Both the position numbers and the translations under genes were made by a program. Shown here piece after piece: positions 7,501-8,278 of a stretch of DNA of 8,278 bases. Positions within the stretch are counted from its first letter, which is position 1. Every line of letters starts with the position of its first letter. This stretch comes from Pseudomonadota bacterium. GTDB lineage: Bacteria; Pseudomonadota; Gammaproteobacteria; Steroidobacterales; Steroidobacteraceae. The DNA lies in contig JAKBCE010000103.1 of the NCBI GenBank assembly GCA_021808195.1, positions 1 to 8,278 on the forward strand. The letters are read 5' to 3'. The notes beneath the pieces are model-generated. The model was not told the DNA's origin and made no database searches. It saw nothing but the letters and a program-made list of their open reading frames with translations.

Positions 7501-7765
7501 CAAATGAAGCGGCGGAGGCCAGCGGAGTCGCCTTGAAGCCGCGCCGCTTGACTTTGGCCGCCTTCGCGGGCGCAGCCGGTTGGTCCGAGCGCTTTCCAGT
7601 CGGGGCGCTCTGGGCATGGGCGACACCGCCAATGCCCAAGGAAAGCGAGCCGAGTGCCAGCCCCGATAGACCGAGGTTGCCGTACGCCGCGCGGCCCAGG
7701 CCGGCGAGACGAGCCCCCTTCTTCATGGCGTTCTTTGATCCGTTACGCGACGTCTTCCGACTCAT
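4535..7765 (-). CDS. TonB-dependent outer-membrane receptor, Xanthomonas/Caulobacter type
   Basis: A 1076-residue outer-membrane receptor for energised import of a ligand. From ATG 7765 there is a long, basic signal peptide (KKGARL, hydrophobic core 30-48, probable cleavage after AHA near residue 51). Next comes a ~75-residue low-complexity linker with a basic patch (KVKRRGFK), then a TonB box-like APIVVTGIR (129-137). The plug (about 137-270) has IGQFPDSSIGGALAHLPGV, INVNGFGG, VLVNGRQIASG and GSVINVKMLTPF, typical of this receptor class. The rest is a beta-barrel ending in the outer-membrane signature GVRAQF. No STN signalling domain is visible, so sigma/anti-sigma control is not expected. 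Loops are rich in Trp, Tyr and Asn (for example around 612-690), as in carbohydrate-binding receptors, but the ligand is unknown. Cys342/358 and Cys890/905 may form loop disulfides. ATG 7765 was chosen for its strong Shine-Dalgarno; the open frame upstream to GTG 7858 lies within the operator. Confidence 0.95.
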   Translation of the reverse strand: MSRKTSRNGSKNAMKKGARLAGLGRAAYGNLGLSGLALGSLSLGIGGVAHAQSAPTGKRSDQPAAPAKAAKVKRRGFKATPLASAASFGPNGAGLYAQNSAPAGTATAAANGETPTIHMAGQSSATTLAPIVVTGIRGSLMRSLAIKRESIGVVDAISAESIGQFPDSSIGGALAHLPGVTVNRGSITSGFVAGPATGLAQGINVNGFGGSFNTVLVNGRQIASGNGQNFDFASLGAMYVGQIDVLKTPDMALSSGNIGSVINVKMLTPFENPGLHAGVNIGGTDYTMNGGIRPAVGGLFSDTFDHGKFGILIDGDYTDYHTTAHHSDVAGWEGVTAGNFGCANLAANTTTAFGSTGCAAVGPGATGNVQVPVWYPQQLSMYLEHVDTRSKDGRVVLQWHPTNAVMVTLDDNYSSTDEYDQSWGRTTWFGAFPDSTVDSNGTITNFNYPGPTDLQAEIGNAYIVTNTYGLNVLWNVNADWTVEADADQSVSKFNPNGNTNTVEGDVGYGDATNVYTGGLVASGSNAVPYWSAYGPNAVASGSGVVASPNYLGLNPYIIGSHILPLTTNENADQINEGTIRATWAPGDSTKLTFGAQFLDDDWNTKTFNTFQNNYWELWSGYGPASGNTQGVTVPSSLFTVLHTGTWMPGYSGNGNLPNQFLYYNPWSLLSYLETQPVDSGWNPTTGYPRYTGGVPTQVLVPNSVQHVARMNYSPFVQVSHNFRVYGMKLMTRLGMRYQRTEEQIAGLSAPLTSVAWQGAADPTQYVFAVGAPQWTQTSLSYGYFLPSLDLALWPTHDLEAAFDFSRTESAPPNGQIIPNTSFGGLVNALTATGNNPYLKPYLSNNFDFRLTWYYKHGDYAELHPFYKQVSNFPTSNVQNVTVPINDPAPCSYNQNGHILFTDANCGKPMVFAETTYTNKLSADVTGVSATWQQLLPYGFGILINGTWMHSNANFDNYNLTTNQFALTGVGNSANGTLFYQKGKWQARMTVNWQGKLLLGLGQQNDNSAFGAEPVYEAPFTQLDLSTNYKIDSHLNVYFTANNLLNSIYHTYGRFSNQTLNLIDYGTSLSFGVRAQF

Positions 7766-7772
7766 GTACAAA

Positions 7773-7780
7773 CCCCCCTC
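7773..7780 (-). promoter_or_regulatory. Shine-Dalgarno deciding the receptor start
   Basis: The minus strand reads GAGGGGGG, then 7 nt, then ATG 7765. This is the best ribosome-binding site in the window. It favours this start over the upstream GTG at 7858 and over the internal ATG at 7726, which has only weak purine sequence before it. Confidence 0.75.
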
Positions 7781-7805
7781 ATGACACAGTGACGACTGGC
7801 GATTT

Positions 7806-7821
7806 GTTGCGCTCATGCAAC
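7806..7821 (-). other. Small inverted repeat in the receptor mRNA leader
   Basis: The minus strand reads GTTGC-ATGAGC-GCAAC, a 5-bp stem with a 6-nt loop, about midway through the predicted ~90-nt leader. It is too short to claim a regulatory role. Confidence 0.25.
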
Positions 7822-7842
7822 GCACGCCGATGGAACGCAAAT

Positions 7843-7858
7843 GTGGAAACGCTTCCAC
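7843..7858. promoter_or_regulatory. LacI/GalR-type operator overlapping the receptor transcription start
   Basis: GTGGAAACGCTTCCAC is a near-perfect dyad: arms GTGGAA/TTCCAC and the central CG are symmetric, with only the two flanking central bases breaking symmetry (14 of 16). The central CG and the GTG...CAC ends are typical of LacI/GalR-family sites. Compared from memory with the E. coli gal OE site GTGTAAACGATTCCAC, 14 of 16 bases agree. It lies just downstream of the predicted -10 box and covers the predicted start near 7854, where a bound repressor would block initiation. An outer dyad, GGAACG (7832-7837) with CGTTCC (7867-7872), is almost concentric with it. Confidence 0.8.
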
Positions 7859-7860
7859 TT

Positions 7861-7889
7861 AAGTTACGTTCCGTATCGTGAGCTGTCAA
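7861..7889 (-). promoter_or_regulatory. Predicted sigma70 promoter of the receptor-halogenase-SapC operon
   Basis: On the minus strand a perfect TTGACA (7889-7884) is followed after 17 nt by TAACTT (7866-7861, 3 of 6 to TATAAT). Transcription is expected near 7854, leaving a leader of about 90 nt before ATG 7765. The weak -10 is offset by the perfect -35 and spacing, and by the operator lying immediately downstream. Confidence 0.6.
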
Positions 7890-8136
7890 GCACCCTGCAA
7901 AGGCGCTACACGGCACGACCGCACTGGCCGCGTCCTGCGGTGCCCAAATGCTGCGCCTGGATGTATCGGCGACGCGACGCGACACACTGCGCATCGAAAC
8001 AAACACGGAGGTGAACCGAGCCGAGCGCCCCCGGCGGCGGGCACGGCGTCGCGGCGCTGAGCGTCCGCGGCCACTCGGGGCGGTATCGAATCGAAACGGG
8101 AAACGGCGGGCCGCCGGGCCCGGACCCAAGATCCGT
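7890..8136. other. Gene-free stretch between the operon promoter and the right-edge gene
   Basis: I see no gene in this 247-bp stretch. The open frames that cross it are Arg/Pro/Ala-rich products of GC-rich DNA, with no family resemblance. It holds a short GCGAC triplet tandem repeat (7969-7983), an orphan Shine-Dalgarno-like GGAGGTG (8007-8013) with no good start after it, and the hairpin at 8107-8122. Confidence 0.6.
8107..8122 (-). terminator. Possible terminator of the right-edge gene
   Basis: CGGGCC (8107-8112) and GGCCCG (8117-8122) form a 6-bp all-GC stem with a 4-nt loop, starting 14 nt after the stop of the minus-strand gene at 8137. On the minus strand it is followed by a moderately T-rich run (CCGTTTCCCGTTTCG). 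Position and strand fit a terminator, but the stem is short. Confidence 0.35.
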
Positions 8137-8277
8137 CTATCGCACGCTGTAGCCGCGTGCCTGCAGGCACGCGCTGAGTGCGCGCCGGTAATCCATGGCC
8201 TTGTGGGCCATCTGGCGGGCCTGCTCCCGAGCCGCTGAGTTCATCGCCTGGTCATTGGCCTGGGCATTGGCCGCATC
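8137..8277 (-). CDS. C-terminal end of a small Ala/Gln-rich protein (partial)
   Basis: Reading the minus strand from 8277, 46 codons run open to TAG at 8139-8137. The frame continues past the window edge, so the N-terminus is missing. The piece is Ala/Gln/Asn-rich and helical (ANAQANDQAMNSAAREQ) and ends in YRRALSACLQARGYSVR. An RA..AC(L/M)..RGY(T/S)VR ending is common, as I recall, in small proteobacterial envelope proteins with an upstream glycine zipper, where it forms a conserved C-terminal cap with a single Cys. That identity is inferred from the ending alone, since the diagnostic N-terminal part is outside the window. Coding is supported by the plausible composition, a likely terminator after the stop, and the contrast with the meaningless frames on the other strand. 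Confidence 0.6.
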   Translation of the reverse strand, partial: DAANAQANDQAMNSAAREQARQMAHKAMDYRRALSACLQARGYSVR

Positions 8278-8278
8278 G

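Noticed and set aside
7766..7858. N-terminal extension of the receptor from GTG 7858 (31 extra residues)
   Set aside because: The GTG lies in the operator and upstream of or at the predicted transcription start. The extension has no signal-peptide character, and ATG 7765 has a strong Shine-Dalgarno at 7-nt spacing.
8007..8013. GGAGGTG, a good Shine-Dalgarno sequence on the plus strand
   Set aside because: No ATG, GTG or TTG follows at useful spacing with a convincing reading frame.
7948..8238. 96-codon plus-strand open frame over the right-hand gap
   Set aside because: Arg/Ala-rich, no Shine-Dalgarno, and antisense to the better-supported minus-strand C-terminus at 8137-8277.

Overview
The window is high-GC chromosomal DNA from a Gram-negative proteobacterium. 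The gene content fits a gammaproteobacterium of the Xanthomonadales or a neighbouring order: an RNase E-like tail convergent with a low-molecular-weight protein tyrosine phosphatase, and a TonB-dependent receptor of the Xanthomonas/Caulobacter type. The lineage is inferred from family resemblance only. No mobile element, CRISPR array, rRNA or tRNA was seen.

Layout. Bases 1-504 (+) are the C-terminal tail of an RNase E-like protein, with Arg/Gly-rich then Pro/Ala-rich sequence. A perfect 12-bp hairpin (513-539) separates it from a convergent low-molecular-weight phosphatase gene (552-1043, -). The 130-bp divergent region between that gene and the next holds a plausible phosphatase promoter with an 18-bp dyad over it, and an extended -10 placed so that the next transcript would be leaderless. 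That next gene is a LacI/GalR-family regulator (1174-2202, +). Convergent with it is a three-gene minus-strand operon: TonB-dependent receptor (7765 to 4535), flavin-dependent 'tryptophan' halogenase (4530 to 2986) and SapC-family protein (2967 to 2230). The gaps are 4 and 18 nt, so the genes are probably co-transcribed and the halogenase is probably translationally coupled to the receptor. Upstream of the receptor lies a 371-bp gene-free stretch. Its receptor-proximal part has a perfect TTGACA -35 box, a weak -10 and a GalR-like operator over the predicted transcription start. The right edge holds the last 46 codons of a small minus-strand protein.

How the parts may work together. The regulator's DNA-recognition helix is almost the same as that of E. 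coli GalR, and the 16-bp operator in front of the receptor differs from the E. coli gal OE site, as I recall it, at only two positions. The simplest model is that the regulator represses the receptor-halogenase-SapC operon until a small ligand, probably a sugar or sugar-like compound, is present. The receptor would import a ligand across the outer membrane. The halogenase and SapC protein would then act in the cytoplasm on something unknown. Associations of this receptor class with SapC and halogenases recur in Xanthomonas, Caulobacter and Brevundimonas, but the physiological substrate is not known to me. That makes this operon the most interesting part of the window.
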